Source: Gammaproteobacteria bacterium (GTDB lineage: Bacteria > Pseudomonadota > Gammaproteobacteria > HK1). Taken from it: a DNA stretch of 7,708 bases. The notes below the pieces were generated by a model that had not been told where the DNA came from, searched no databases, and saw only the letters and a program-made list of their open reading frames with translations. Within the stretch, counting starts at the first letter, position 1. Every line of letters starts with the position of its first letter. Positions 1-6,536 of the stretch are shown here, one piece after another. The DNA lies in NCBI GenBank assembly GCA_013042035.1, contig JABDQX010000377.1, positions 1 to 7,708 on the forward strand. Direction: 5' to 3'. Both the position numbers and the translations under genes were made by a program.

Positions 1-1986
1 GACCAGAGCATCCAGGGCGCTCATGCCTTTCTGGTCATTGCCGCCTACGAGCGTTGGTTGGGAGGGTCGCTGTGGGATCGCCTCGCTGGGTTGGGAGCCC
101 GCCTGGTTCGATTTCTCTTCCCAACCATCCCTCGGCTCCAGTCACTCGGATTCCTTGAGGATGCCGCCAACCGACAGCGCATGGTGGCCATCCTGCGGTT
201 GTTGGGGCTGTTCGATCGGCCGGCGACCAGCGGGGCGCTGAAGGCATTGTGCAAGAAACCGGTGATTCCCGGCCTTACCGAATCCCTGGTGGATATCGCG
301 GAGGAAAACTGGCGTCTTGCCGTTTTATCCCTGGTGGAACTCGGTTTGGTCTCCGAGCAGGATGGCGCCCTGGATACTCATCCCCTGGTGCGGGCCTGGT
401 TCGCGAAAAGCCTTAGGGAAGAGACGGATGAACACACAAAAAGAGTGTCCACGAAAAACACGAAAAGACATAAAAAAAAGATAGAGTATCTTTTTAGTGC
501 CTTGCGCGCTTTTCGTGAACAAGGAATCTTTCGTGGTTCCAACTCCCCCTGGCGTGAGGGCCATCGGCGGCTCTACGAATATCTGACCACAACCACCCTC
601 TACCAGCCCGATACCCTGGAAGCGCTGCAACCCCTCTATCAGGCCGTTGCCCATGGCTGCGAGGCCGGGTTGCGGAAAAAAGCCTACAGTGATGTTTATC
701 GTGGCCGTATCCTGCGTGGCACTGGGTTGGACGGTTTCTACAGCCGGAGAAAACTCGGCGCGATCGGCGCTGATCTCGAGGCGGTAGCGTGTTTCTTCGA
801 CCGACCCTGGGAGATCGTGTCCCCGAATCTTTCGTCGATTGCCCAGGCCTGGCTACTCAACGAAGCGGCCTCTTCCCTGAATGCTCTGGGCCGGTTCCGG
901 GAGGCCCTGGAACCCATGCGGGTCGTGACCAGGATGACCGCCGAACACAAGGACTGGAAGAATGCCGCGATTAGCGCCGGAAACTTAAGTGAATTGGAGC
1001 TAACCCTGGGGGCGGTGGACGATGCCGTCCGAACCGCGGGCCAATCCGTGGCATTTGCCGATCGGAGTGGGGATGCGTTTTGGACAATCGCCAATTGCGT
1101 GAAACATGCCGATGCCCTGCACCAATCGGGTAGCCTGAGAGAGTCCCTGCGGTTATTCCAAGCGTCGGAAATACTACAGGCCGAGAACCAGCCCGAGTAT
1201 CCTCGGCTCTATTCGGTACGGGGTTTTTGCTACTGCGAGCTGTTATTGGCACAGTCCGAGTGGGCGGCGTGGCGGCTCTTTAATGCGTCTTTGCAGTTTA
1301 ATCGAAAAACCAAAATAAACCGCAAGGACGCGGAGGGCACGGAGATCGACGCCCGGATTGCCGAGTGCGACCATGTCATCGAGCGAGCCACTCGGACGCT
1401 GGAGTGGATGGAGCGCGCCCAGGCCTCCGTGCTCACCATCGCTCTCGAACACCTCACCCTGGCCCGGGCCGGGTTGTACCGGAGGTTGTTCGTGGATGCC
1501 TTCTTAAAGCGCCGATTGGATGCCGGCGCGCCCAGGGACGCCGGCGCTGGGAGTGCAGCCTTCCAGGCGGCCCTTTTTTCGGAACAGCAAGCCGACATCC
1601 AACAACACCTCGCCGCCGCCGTGGATGGCTTGCGCAAAGCGGGCCAAATGCAATACCTCCCGTCCGCCCTGCTGACCCGGGCCTGGCACCGGGCGCTGAC
1701 AGGTGATGGTGAAGGCGCGTGGATGGATCTCGATGAGGCCATGGAAATTACCGCGCGCGGTCCGATGCCGCTGTTCGATGCGGACATTCTTCTCACCCGC
1801 GTGCGGTTGTTTGGAATTGGAAATGACGAATCACGAACGACGGACTTGGAATCGGGCGCTGGAAATACTTATCCGTGGGGATCGGCGCGCTCGGACCTCG
1901 CGGCGGCCCGGGCGCTGGTCAAAAAACACGGCTATCATCGCCGTGATGGGGAGTTGGCGGATGTGGAGGAGATGTTTGGAGCATGA
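1..1986 (+). CDS. STAND/NB-ARC-type regulatory ATPase with TPR repeats, C-terminal part (5' end outside window)
   Basis: The frame is open from the first base, so the start lies outside the window; 661 codons are visible. No nucleotide-binding motif is present in this part. Residues about 60-140 look like the winged-helix segment that follows an NB-ARC ATPase (LRLLGLFDRPA, then LDTHPLVRAWF). From about residue 180 (WREGHRRLYEYL) to the end the protein is a helical TPR-like array (AISAGNLSELELTLG, SGDAFWTIANCVKHADALHQSG, ALLTRAWHRALTGD, ARALVKKHGYHRRDGELAD). I recognise this as the C-terminal half of a STAND-family signalling protein common in environmental bacteria; its trigger and output are unknown. 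Several in-frame stretches resemble dispersed repeats (listed separately) and lengthen the inter-helix loops. The TGA stop overlaps the modB start as ATGA, suggesting translational coupling. Family call is from remembered sequence patterns. Confidence 0.75.
   Translation, partial: DQSIQGAHAFLVIAAYERWLGGSLWDRLAGLGARLVRFLFPTIPRLQSLGFLEDAANRQRMVAILRLLGLFDRPATSGALKALCKKPVIPGLTESLVDIAEENWRLAVLSLVELGLVSEQDGALDTHPLVRAWFAKSLREETDEHTKRVSTKNTKRHKKKIEYLFSALRAFREQGIFRGSNSPWREGHRRLYEYLTTTTLYQPDTLEALQPLYQAVAHGCEAGLRKKAYSDVYRGRILRGTGLDGFYSRRKLGAIGADLEAVACFFDRPWEIVSPNLSSIAQAWLLNEAASSLNALGRFREALEPMRVVTRMTAEHKDWKNAAISAGNLSELELTLGAVDDAVRTAGQSVAFADRSGDAFWTIANCVKHADALHQSGSLRESLRLFQASEILQAENQPEYPRLYSVRGFCYCELLLAQSEWAAWRLFNASLQFNRKTKINRKDAEGTEIDARIAECDHVIERATRTLEWMERAQASVLTIALEHLTLARAGLYRRLFVDAFLKRRLDAGAPRDAGAGSAAFQAALFSEQQADIQQHLAAAVDGLRKAGQMQYLPSALLTRAWHRALTGDGEGAWMDLDEAMEITARGPMPLFDADILLTRVRLFGIGNDESRTTDLESGAGNTYPWGSARSDLAAARALVKKHGYHRRDGELADVEEMFGA
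447..536. repeat. Dispersed 'cacgaaaa' inverted-repeat element inserted in frame in the STAND gene
   Basis: The left arm at 449-466 (ccacgaaaaacacgaaaa) is matched by a degenerate inverse arm at 509-536 built from ttttcgtg and tttcgtgg. The A-rich centre includes a run of eight or more A. Elements of this style are normally intergenic in many environmental bacteria. Here it is read through without a stop and encodes a basic stretch (residues about 146-179, KNTKRHKKK and then ALRAFREQGIF) between LREE and WREGHRRLYEYL, which in family members as I remember them lie close together. Confidence 0.6.
1300..1347. repeat. Possible 'ccgcaaggacgcggagg' repeat remnant, in frame
   Basis: The stretch at 1318-1346 has the period-like pattern accgcaaggacgcggagg followed by gcacggag, typical of dispersed repeats made of ccgcagagg/acgcggagg units. 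It encodes NRKTKINRKDAEGTE, a hydrophilic insertion between WAAWRLF and the helix DARIAECDHVIERATRTLEW. Single copy in the window, so assignment rests on resemblance only. Confidence 0.4.
1515..1575. repeat. Possible GC-rich repeat remnant with gccggcg/cgccggc arms, in frame
   Basis: The segment contains the complementary pieces tgccggcgcg and cgccggcgct separated by about ten bases, followed by gggagtgcagccttccagg. This composition resembles a dispersed repeat seen in several environmental phyla. It encodes LDAGAPRDAGAGSAAFQAAL, an Ala/Gly-rich insertion between LYRRLFVDAFLKRR and DIQQHLAAAVDGLRKAGQ, again between two TPR-like helices. It could equally be an ordinary low-complexity loop. Confidence 0.3.
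1811..1854. repeat. Possible 'ggaattggaaatgacgaatcacgaa' type repeat remnant, in frame
   Basis: The segment shows the succession ttggaattgg, aaatgacgaa, tcacgaacgacgg, cttggaatc, which matches the style of dispersed repeats built from ttggaatt and atgacgaa units. In frame it encodes FGIGNDESRTTDLESG between the helix DILLTRVRL and YPWGSARSDLAAARALV. It sits where short family members go directly from one helix to the next. Confidence 0.45.
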
Positions 1987-2639
1987 ACCCCGATCTGCTG
2001 GCGCTCTGGATAACCCTTCGCCTGGCGTTGGTCTCCACACTGATCCTTCTGTTATTGGGCGTCCCCCTGGCGTGGTGGCTGGCGCGCACGAGATCCCCGG
2101 TGAAGACGTTGGTGGAGACGATGGTGGCCTTGCCCCTCGTGCTGCCACCGACGGTGTTGGGTTTTTATTTATTGATTGCCCTGGCGCCACGGGGGGTCAT
2201 CGGTGGTCCCTGGCAGGCCCTGGGAGGCAACGGATTGGCCTTTACCTTTGCCGGGCTGGTGATCGGTTCGGTGATCTATTCCCTGCCCTTCGTGGTGCAA
2301 CCCCTGCAAAATGCCTTCACGGCCATCGGTTCGGCCCCCATCGAGGTAGCCGCCACCTTGCGCGCGGGACCGTTTGATCGTTTTTTCAGTATCGTGTTGC
2401 CCATGGCAAGATCGGGACTGGTGACAGCGGCGACCCTGGGTTTTGCCCATACGGTGGGAGAGTTCGGCGTCGTGCTGATGATCGGCGGCAATATTCCAGG
2501 GGAAACCCAGGTGCTTTCCATCGCCATCTACGACCACGTGGAATCCATGGAATACGCCAACGCCCACCTGCTGTCGGCGGGTATTTTGTGTTTTTCATTT
2601 CTGCTGCTTTTTGTTATCTACCGGATGAATGCCCGGTAA
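1983..2639 (+). CDS. modB: Molybdate ABC transporter permease ModB
   Basis: This 218-residue protein is the inner-membrane subunit through which molybdate passes in the ModABC importer. It has five hydrophobic segments (about 6-32, 43-66, 83-103, 143-167, 195-214) and the cytoplasmic EAA loop that docks the ATPase, seen as EVAATLRAGPFDRFFSIVLP at about 121-140. Other family signatures are LPLVLPPTVLGFYLL, LPFVVQP and HTVGEFGVVLMIGGNIPGET. Length and start fit ModB of other proteobacteria. The ATG overlaps the stop of the upstream STAND gene by ATGA, and a GGAG lies just one base before it, so translation may be coupled. The end overlaps or nearly abuts modC, depending on the modC start. No gene for the periplasmic binding protein ModA is in the window. 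Confidence 0.95.
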   Translation: MNPDLLALWITLRLALVSTLILLLLGVPLAWWLARTRSPVKTLVETMVALPLVLPPTVLGFYLLIALAPRGVIGGPWQALGGNGLAFTFAGLVIGSVIYSLPFVVQPLQNAFTAIGSAPIEVAATLRAGPFDRFFSIVLPMARSGLVTAATLGFAHTVGEFGVVLMIGGNIPGETQVLSIAIYDHVESMEYANAHLLSAGILCFSFLLLFVIYRMNAR

Positions 2640-2661
2640 TCGGTGCGCAAGACAATCCCGC

Positions 2662-3744
2662 ATGATGGAAACCGATATTAAATTCCATTTCCGCCTCGGC
2701 CGGGGTGATTTCCGGCTCGATGCCGAGCAAGCAATTCCAGGCACGGGCGTCACCGCGCTATTCGGACGCTCGGGATCGGGCAAGACCACGCTTTTGCGTT
2801 GTATCGCCGGGCTCGAACGCGTCGAGGAAGGTTTGTTTTCGGTGGGCGGCGAGTGTTGGCAGGACACCCGGGCGGGCCGGTTTATCGCGCCGCATAAGCG
2901 GGCACTTGGGTTTGTTTTTCAGGATGGGCGGTTATTTCCGCATCTGCGGGTGCGGGCCAATTTGTTGTATGGTCATCGGCGCACACCCAGGGATCAACGC
3001 CGCGTGTTGCTTGCCGACATCGTGGATCTGCTGGGTCTCGCTCCCTTGATGGATCGGTACCCGGATACGTTGTCCGGTGGTGAGAAGCAGCGGGTTACCA
3101 TGGGGCGCGCGCTCATGAACAGCCCCCGCTTGCTGTTGATGGATGAACCGATGGCCGGTCTCGATCGGGAGCGCAAGGGCGAGATCATGCCTTATCTGGA
3201 GAACCTGCGTACCCGGTTCAGTATCCCCATCCTGTATGTATCCCATGATATCAATGAGATCATCCGAATCGCCGACTGGCTGGTGATTATGGAAAACGGG
3301 CGAACGCCTGATGCCGGTCCCCTGGACAGGATGCTCTCGCGCATCGATCTCGATATTGCCGGACACGAAGATGCCGGTGCGATGTTATCCGTCGAGGTAA
3401 TAAAACATGATGACACATTTCACCTTACGGAAGTGCGCTTTGCCGGTGGGCAATTGTTGATACCTCGCGCGGCGCGGCAAATAGGGGATCGCCTGCGCCT
3501 GCGCGTTCATGCGCGGGATGTCAGTTTGACGCTCGATTCCCCCAGCCGAACCAGTATCTTGAATGTGATCACGGCCGTTGTGACCGATGTGGCCGAGCAG
3601 TCGCCCAGCCGGGTTTTGGTGAGGATAGAGGCGGGTGGGGTTCCCCTGCTTGCGCGAATTACGCGAAAGTCGTGCCACGATCTCGATCTGCGGGCGGGGC
3701 TTGCGGTGTATGCCCAGATCAAAAGTGTGGCGTTGGGGGAGTGA
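2662..3744 (+). CDS. modC: Molybdate ABC transporter ATP-binding protein ModC
   Basis: ModC hydrolyses ATP to drive molybdate import through ModB. With the start at 2662 the protein has 360 residues. It shows Walker A GRSGSGKT (35-42), Q-loop FQDGRLFPH (Gln87), ABC signature LSGGEKQR (137-144), Walker B LLLMDEP (157-163) and the switch His of SHD (195). The C-terminal part from about 230 carries the molybdate-binding Mop domain (TSILNVITAVV, VPLLARITRKS, GLAVYAQIKSV). I prefer 2662 because METDIKFHFRLG aligns with the known N-terminus of ModC (E. coli MLELNFSQTLG). An in-frame ATG at 2629 would add 11 residues and overlap modB; 2665 is a third option. None has a strong ribosome-binding site, so coupling to modB is likely. 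All catalytic motifs are intact. Confidence 0.95.
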   Translation: MMETDIKFHFRLGRGDFRLDAEQAIPGTGVTALFGRSGSGKTTLLRCIAGLERVEEGLFSVGGECWQDTRAGRFIAPHKRALGFVFQDGRLFPHLRVRANLLYGHRRTPRDQRRVLLADIVDLLGLAPLMDRYPDTLSGGEKQRVTMGRALMNSPRLLLMDEPMAGLDRERKGEIMPYLENLRTRFSIPILYVSHDINEIIRIADWLVIMENGRTPDAGPLDRMLSRIDLDIAGHEDAGAMLSVEVIKHDDTFHLTEVRFAGGQLLIPRAARQIGDRLRLRVHARDVSLTLDSPSRTSILNVITAVVTDVAEQSPSRVLVRIEAGGVPLLARITRKSCHDLDLRAGLAVYAQIKSVALGE

Positions 3745-3802
3745 GAAAGATAAGGGGAATTTCCAGACACGCTTTTAGCGCAGCGGCAACCAAATTCAGA
3801 AA

Positions 3803-4111
3803 TCAGAAAAATTCCTTGATAATCGGCGCCAGAACGGCAATAACGATAATCAACAGCACCCAACGAATGGAATCGAATTTAGCGCTCATCTCGTTACGGA
3901 GTGCGGCCACTTCAGTTTTGACTTCGGATATTTCGGCCTTGAGCTCTCGCATTTCGGCTTTCACATCGCGCATATCGCCTTTCGTCGCCAGTTCCGCTTC
4001 ACCCTGGGCATCCCTGAAAGCGATTGAGAACGCCTCAGCCTGTTTCTCCTCGACGCCGGCACTGCGTAAGGTTTGGATGAATCGGTGGGTGTCAAAAGTA
4101 ATAGCGGCCAT
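3803..4111 (-). CDS. DUF1640-like small coiled-coil protein with C-terminal membrane anchor
   Basis: This 102-residue protein begins with a conserved-looking helix (ITFDTHRFIQTLRSAGVEEKQAEAFSIAF), continues with a charged heptad-rich coiled coil at about 40-80 (KGDMRDVKAEMRELKAEISE and on), and ends with one membrane span at about 83-97 (IRWVLLIIVIAVLAPII) plus a four- or five-residue tail. That layout matches the DUF1640/CCDC90-like family found in many proteobacteria; the bacterial function is not known to me. The ATG is preceded by an AGAAGAAAAGG purine run about 4-5 bases upstream, a good ribosome-binding site. It follows tRNA-Gln by about 30 bases on the same strand, so it may be read from the lolB-ispE-tRNA transcript, and it converges with modC, leaving only 58 bases between them. 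Confidence 0.85.
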   Translation of the reverse strand: MAAITFDTHRFIQTLRSAGVEEKQAEAFSIAFRDAQGEAELATKGDMRDVKAEMRELKAEISEVKTEVAALRNEMSAKFDSIRWVLLIIVIAVLAPIIKEFF

Positions 4112-4141
4112 GTGCCTTTTCTTCTGCCATCAATCCAGGTT

Positions 4142-4216
4142 TGGCTGGGGTGCCAGGATTCGAACCTGGGTATGCGGGGATCAAAACCCCGTGCCTTACC
4201 GCTTGGCGACACCCCA
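4142..4216 (-). tRNA. tRNA-Gln (anticodon TTG)
   Basis: Read on the minus strand, the 75-base gene forms acceptor TGGGGTG with CACCCCA, then discriminator G and an encoded CCA. The D arm is GCCAAGCGGTAAGGC. The anticodon stem CGGGG/CCCCG closes the loop TTTTGAT, giving anticodon TTG. The T arm is CCAGG-TTCGAAT-CCTGG. It closely resembles the E. coli glutamine tRNA. It lies 35 bases downstream of the ispE stop on the same strand, a position known from Pseudomonas-type genomes, where prs normally follows. Confidence 0.97.
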
Positions 4217-4251
4217 AATAGACTTTCTCGCTCTAATTTCGCTTTGCGAAA

Positions 4252-5283
4252 TCATAGCGGGACATTGTTCAGCAAGGATCGATTCCGGCCCCGCGTAACG
4301 AAACCGGACCACGCCTTATCCTGATCTTTCACCATTGTCCTCGCATTCGGCAGCATTGCCAAGATGCGTTCGGCTTCCTGTTTTTCCCGGAAGGGCGCAA
4401 ACACACAAGCACCCGTTCCCGTCATCCTGGCAGGGCCGAACCGTGAAAGCCAGTCGAGGGCCGCATCCACCGGGGGATGCCTGCGGCGCACCACCTGCTC
4501 ACAGTCGTTCCCCATCCGTGTCAACAGCGAAAAAACCGAGCGTAAATGCTCTTGCTCCGCAAAGGTATCGTGACCATCGGAAGCCCCCTCCTGGCCGGTT
4601 TCCCGCTCCAGCAGGGTGTGTATTTTTATGGGCAAGGTGTCCCGTGTCAAATCCGGCGCGTTGAATACGCTTGCCGTGGCAACCGAGCATCCTGGGTAAA
4701 TTACCAGATACCAGGGTTCTTCCAATACCACCGGCATCAGTTTTTCCCCAATTCCCGAGGCAAATGCCGCCTGCCCACGCACAAAAACCGGTACGTCTGC
4801 CCCCAAGGTTACACCGATCTTTGCCAATGCATCCACGTCAAGCCCCAACCCCCAAACCCGGTTCAGTCCTACCAGGGTGGTTGCGGCATCGGAACTTCCT
4901 CCGCCGAGCCCGCCACCCATGGGAATCCGTTTTGTTATCCCAATATCCACCCCGAGCCTGGTGGCAGTCGCGGTTTTCAGGATCTTGGCGGCACGCACGG
5001 TGAGATCCTGTTGTGCGGGTACACTGGCCAGATCGCTGCCCGGATTGCCAATCGGATCGACCAAGCGTTGAATCCGGCCATCGCGGCGGGGTTCGAGTGT
5101 CACCTCATCGGCAAGGTCCAGAAACTGAAAGACCGTCTCCAGATTGTGATAACCATTCGGGCGTCGCCCGATGATGTGCAAAAACAGGTTAATCTTCGCC
5201 GGGGCCGGCCAACTGTTGGTGATAGGCGCGTTCACGATGATTTTGCGAACCACCCAGGCACCGAATGGTGGAATACGGTACAT
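4252..5283 (-). CDS. ispE: 4-diphosphocytidyl-2-C-methyl-D-erythritol kinase IspE
   Basis: IspE phosphorylates CDP-methylerythritol at the 2-position using ATP in the methylerythritol-phosphate route to isoprenoids; it is a cytosolic GHMP kinase. Visible signatures (numbered from 5283) are PAPAKINLFLHI with the substrate-site Lys30, the ATP loop PMGGGLGGGSSDA (121-133), LGADVPVF with the catalytic Asp163, and GTGACVFAPF (289-298). At 343 residues it is longer than E. coli IspE (283). Part of the excess is the N-terminus: homology begins near residue 21, so a GTG at 5235 is a plausible true start. The rest is mainly an insertion at about 230-257 (ETGQEGASDGHDTF...) before the conserved NDCE. 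Downstream of lolB by 37 bases on the same strand; probably one operon with the tRNA. The stop is TGA. Confidence 0.95.
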   Translation of the reverse strand: MYRIPPFGAWVVRKIIVNAPITNSWPAPAKINLFLHIIGRRPNGYHNLETVFQFLDLADEVTLEPRRDGRIQRLVDPIGNPGSDLASVPAQQDLTVRAAKILKTATATRLGVDIGITKRIPMGGGLGGGSSDAATTLVGLNRVWGLGLDVDALAKIGVTLGADVPVFVRGQAAFASGIGEKLMPVVLEEPWYLVIYPGCSVATASVFNAPDLTRDTLPIKIHTLLERETGQEGASDGHDTFAEQEHLRSVFSLLTRMGNDCEQVVRRRHPPVDAALDWLSRFGPARMTGTGACVFAPFREKQEAERILAMLPNARTMVKDQDKAWSGFVTRGRNRSLLNNVPL

Positions 5284-5320
5284 CCTTCACGGAACCGACC
5301 GCCTTGTGGATAGCGCAAGA

Positions 5321-6199
5321 TTATTCGCAAAACACTTTACCCAGAATCGCACCAAACAGCGGAATCGCTCCCATCCAGTTATCTTCCTTGCATTTCGACT
5401 TCGTTTGTTCTTTTTCCGGTTGTTTTTCTTCCAATTGTTCTTGTTCTAATTGTTCTTCTTCCGGTGTGGCCGTTTCCGGGGATATCGAAATATCCATGGA
5501 CATGGCCTGTGCCGCGGCGCTGACATCATGTTCGATGGGTTCGGGTTCACCCGGTTTGTCGGCGGAATCAGCCGACAATGCCCATGAGCTAACCCGGATA
5601 CGGGCGTTTAGACTGGCATTTTCCAGTACCAACCAAACAGGCAGTTCGAAATCTTCAATGCGGCGATAGCTAAGGTATCGGATATTCCATCCGGACTGTT
5701 CCATCTGTCTGAGCTTTCCATCAAGATCGGTTTTCACGCCATCGACGGGCGTGTTTGCCTCGGGCATGCCCAATATCCAGTAGCGCAAACCGCTCACGGG
5801 GATATGCCAGCCCATGACCTCGGATAACAACGATTCCGGATCGGCGGCTGAAAAGGTCTTGTGATCCGCGCTCATCAGGGTTACCCCGTCCGGGCCACCC
5901 GTAATCTGTGCGGATCCCGAGCTAAGGGGCGCATTGAAGCGTATCCGGTAATCATCCTGCTGTTGGCGCCAGTGTACGCCGACATTCCATGCCTCATCCT
6001 CCATGTTGATCGCGATTCGCCCCGTAGCGGACCATTCGTGGATATTATCGAGTTTGCTACTTCGAGCCCGCCACGCGGCGTCGCTATCCTGATCCGTTAA
6101 CCAGGAGAATTCCGGCATCGTGGTGCAGGCCGTTAGCAGTATCGCGAGGATAAGTACACTAATATGCTGTATACGAAGCACTATGCCTTTTCTTTTCAT
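5321..6199 (-). CDS. lolB: Outer-membrane lipoprotein insertion factor LolB with C-terminal extension
   Basis: LolB receives lipoproteins from the periplasmic carrier LolA and inserts them into the outer membrane; it is itself a lipoprotein. The signal peptide is basic (MKRK) then hydrophobic, ending in lipobox LTAC with Cys25 as the lipidation site; Thr follows, with no Asp retention signal. The LolB core is clear: WSATGRIAI, WNVGVHWRQQQDDYRIRFNAPLSS with the protruding-loop region, then LLSEVMGWHIPVSGLRYWILGMP. The core ends at about residue 210 (RIRVSSWALS). About 80 further residues follow: acidic and Gln/Glu-rich (EEEQLEQEQLEEKQPEKEQ) with a final hydrophobic segment MGAIPLFGAILGKVF flanked by Cys270 and Cys291. 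E. coli LolB (207 aa) has no such tail. A GTG at 6181 with AAAGG upstream is a possible alternative start. Confidence 0.92.
   Translation of the reverse strand: MKRKGIVLRIQHISVLILAILLTACTTMPEFSWLTDQDSDAAWRARSSKLDNIHEWSATGRIAINMEDEAWNVGVHWRQQQDDYRIRFNAPLSSGSAQITGGPDGVTLMSADHKTFSAADPESLLSEVMGWHIPVSGLRYWILGMPEANTPVDGVKTDLDGKLRQMEQSGWNIRYLSYRRIEDFELPVWLVLENASLNARIRVSSWALSADSADKPGEPEPIEHDVSAAAQAMSMDISISPETATPEEEQLEQEQLEEKQPEKEQTKSKCKEDNWMGAIPLFGAILGKVFCE
5400..5463. repeat. Low-complexity imperfect tandem repeat in the 3' part of lolB
   Basis: The plus strand shows repeated pyrimidine-rich units around ttgttctt: tttttccggttg, tttttcttccaattg, ttcttgttctaattg, ttcttcttccgg. They encode the imperfect Glu/Gln repeats EEEQLEQ, EQLEEKQ, PEKEQ in the LolB tail. 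Such tracts can change length by slippage. Confidence 0.55.
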
Positions 6200-6282
6200 G
6201 GCGTTATGTTAATCTCCCGTGTGGCTTCCGGGCAATCTGTCCGCATGGTATTTTATTATTGGAAGGCAAACTTATTCCGATG

Positions 6283-6367
6283 GGCTAACGAAACGCCTCA
6301 GTGGCGCGCCCATAAAGCCAACGAAAATAGGCGACTATCGTAGGTCCGCTGGAGGCGCTTGTTGGGC
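6283..6367 (-). repeat. Integron attC-like recombination site
   Basis: On the minus strand the site begins GCCCAAC (6367-6361, fits R'' RYYYAAC) and ends GTTAGCC (6289-6283, fits R' GTTRRRY except one base). Next to these boxes are complementary L boxes: CGCCTCCAGCGG on the 5' side against CCACTGAGGCG on the 3' side. The pairing leaves a single unpaired C in the 5' arm, the extrahelical base expected of attC sites. The centre is less conserved. The 85-base length is within the usual range. Orientation agrees with the minus-strand cassette genes upstream of it. It stands 84 bases before the lolB start. Confidence 0.6.
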
Positions 6368-6532
6368 GTATTTTATTGTAAGGTCATGGAATTCAAAAGT
6401 CTTCTCGCTTGAATCTTTTGATTGTTTTGTTTGCAGGAAGTCTATGTATCGATTGGAATCATTACCGAATTTCTCCGAAATATCAGATCGAATTTTTCTG
6501 GTATCTTGTACTATTTCTGTTTCTTTAATCAT
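6335..6532 (-). CDS. Small antitoxin-like protein of a PIN module (unit 3)
   Basis: This 65-residue protein is paralogous to the product at 6598-6813: IVQDTRKIR ... FGND here aligns with VVEEIRKYR ... YGND there, with one gap over the first 50 residues. I recognise the pattern as that of small proteins encoded directly after PIN-domain toxins, so an antitoxin role is inferred. The ATG lies 4 bases after the stop of a PIN relic, with a GGAGA about 8-9 bases upstream inside that relic. The last residues (QQAPPADLR) and the TAG stop are read from the attC-like site, so the natural C-terminus may be lost or supplied by the recombination site. Its own toxin survives only as a C-terminal scrap. Confidence 0.6.
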   Translation of the reverse strand: MIKETEIVQDTRKIRSDISEKFGNDSNRYIDFLQTKQSKDSSEKTFEFHDLTIKYAQQAPPADLR

Positions 6533-6536
6533 TTGT

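Noticed and set aside
1703..2377. 224-codon plus-strand frame overlapping the STAND gene end and modB
   Set aside because: It contains repeat-derived sequence (MTNHERRTWN) followed by out-of-frame modB; both overlapped genes have clear family signatures in their own frames.
3745..3802. Bidirectional terminator between modC and the DUF1640-like gene
   Set aside because: No convincing GC-rich hairpin with a T run is visible in these 58 bases.
5400..5463. Direct repeats as a small CRISPR-like array
   Set aside because: Units are short, contiguous and imperfect without spacers; they encode Glu/Gln repeats in LolB.
6200..6282. A sigma-70 promoter for lolB
   Set aside because: AT-rich pieces such as taataa/taaaat are present on the minus strand, but I find no -35 box at a proper spacing that I could defend.
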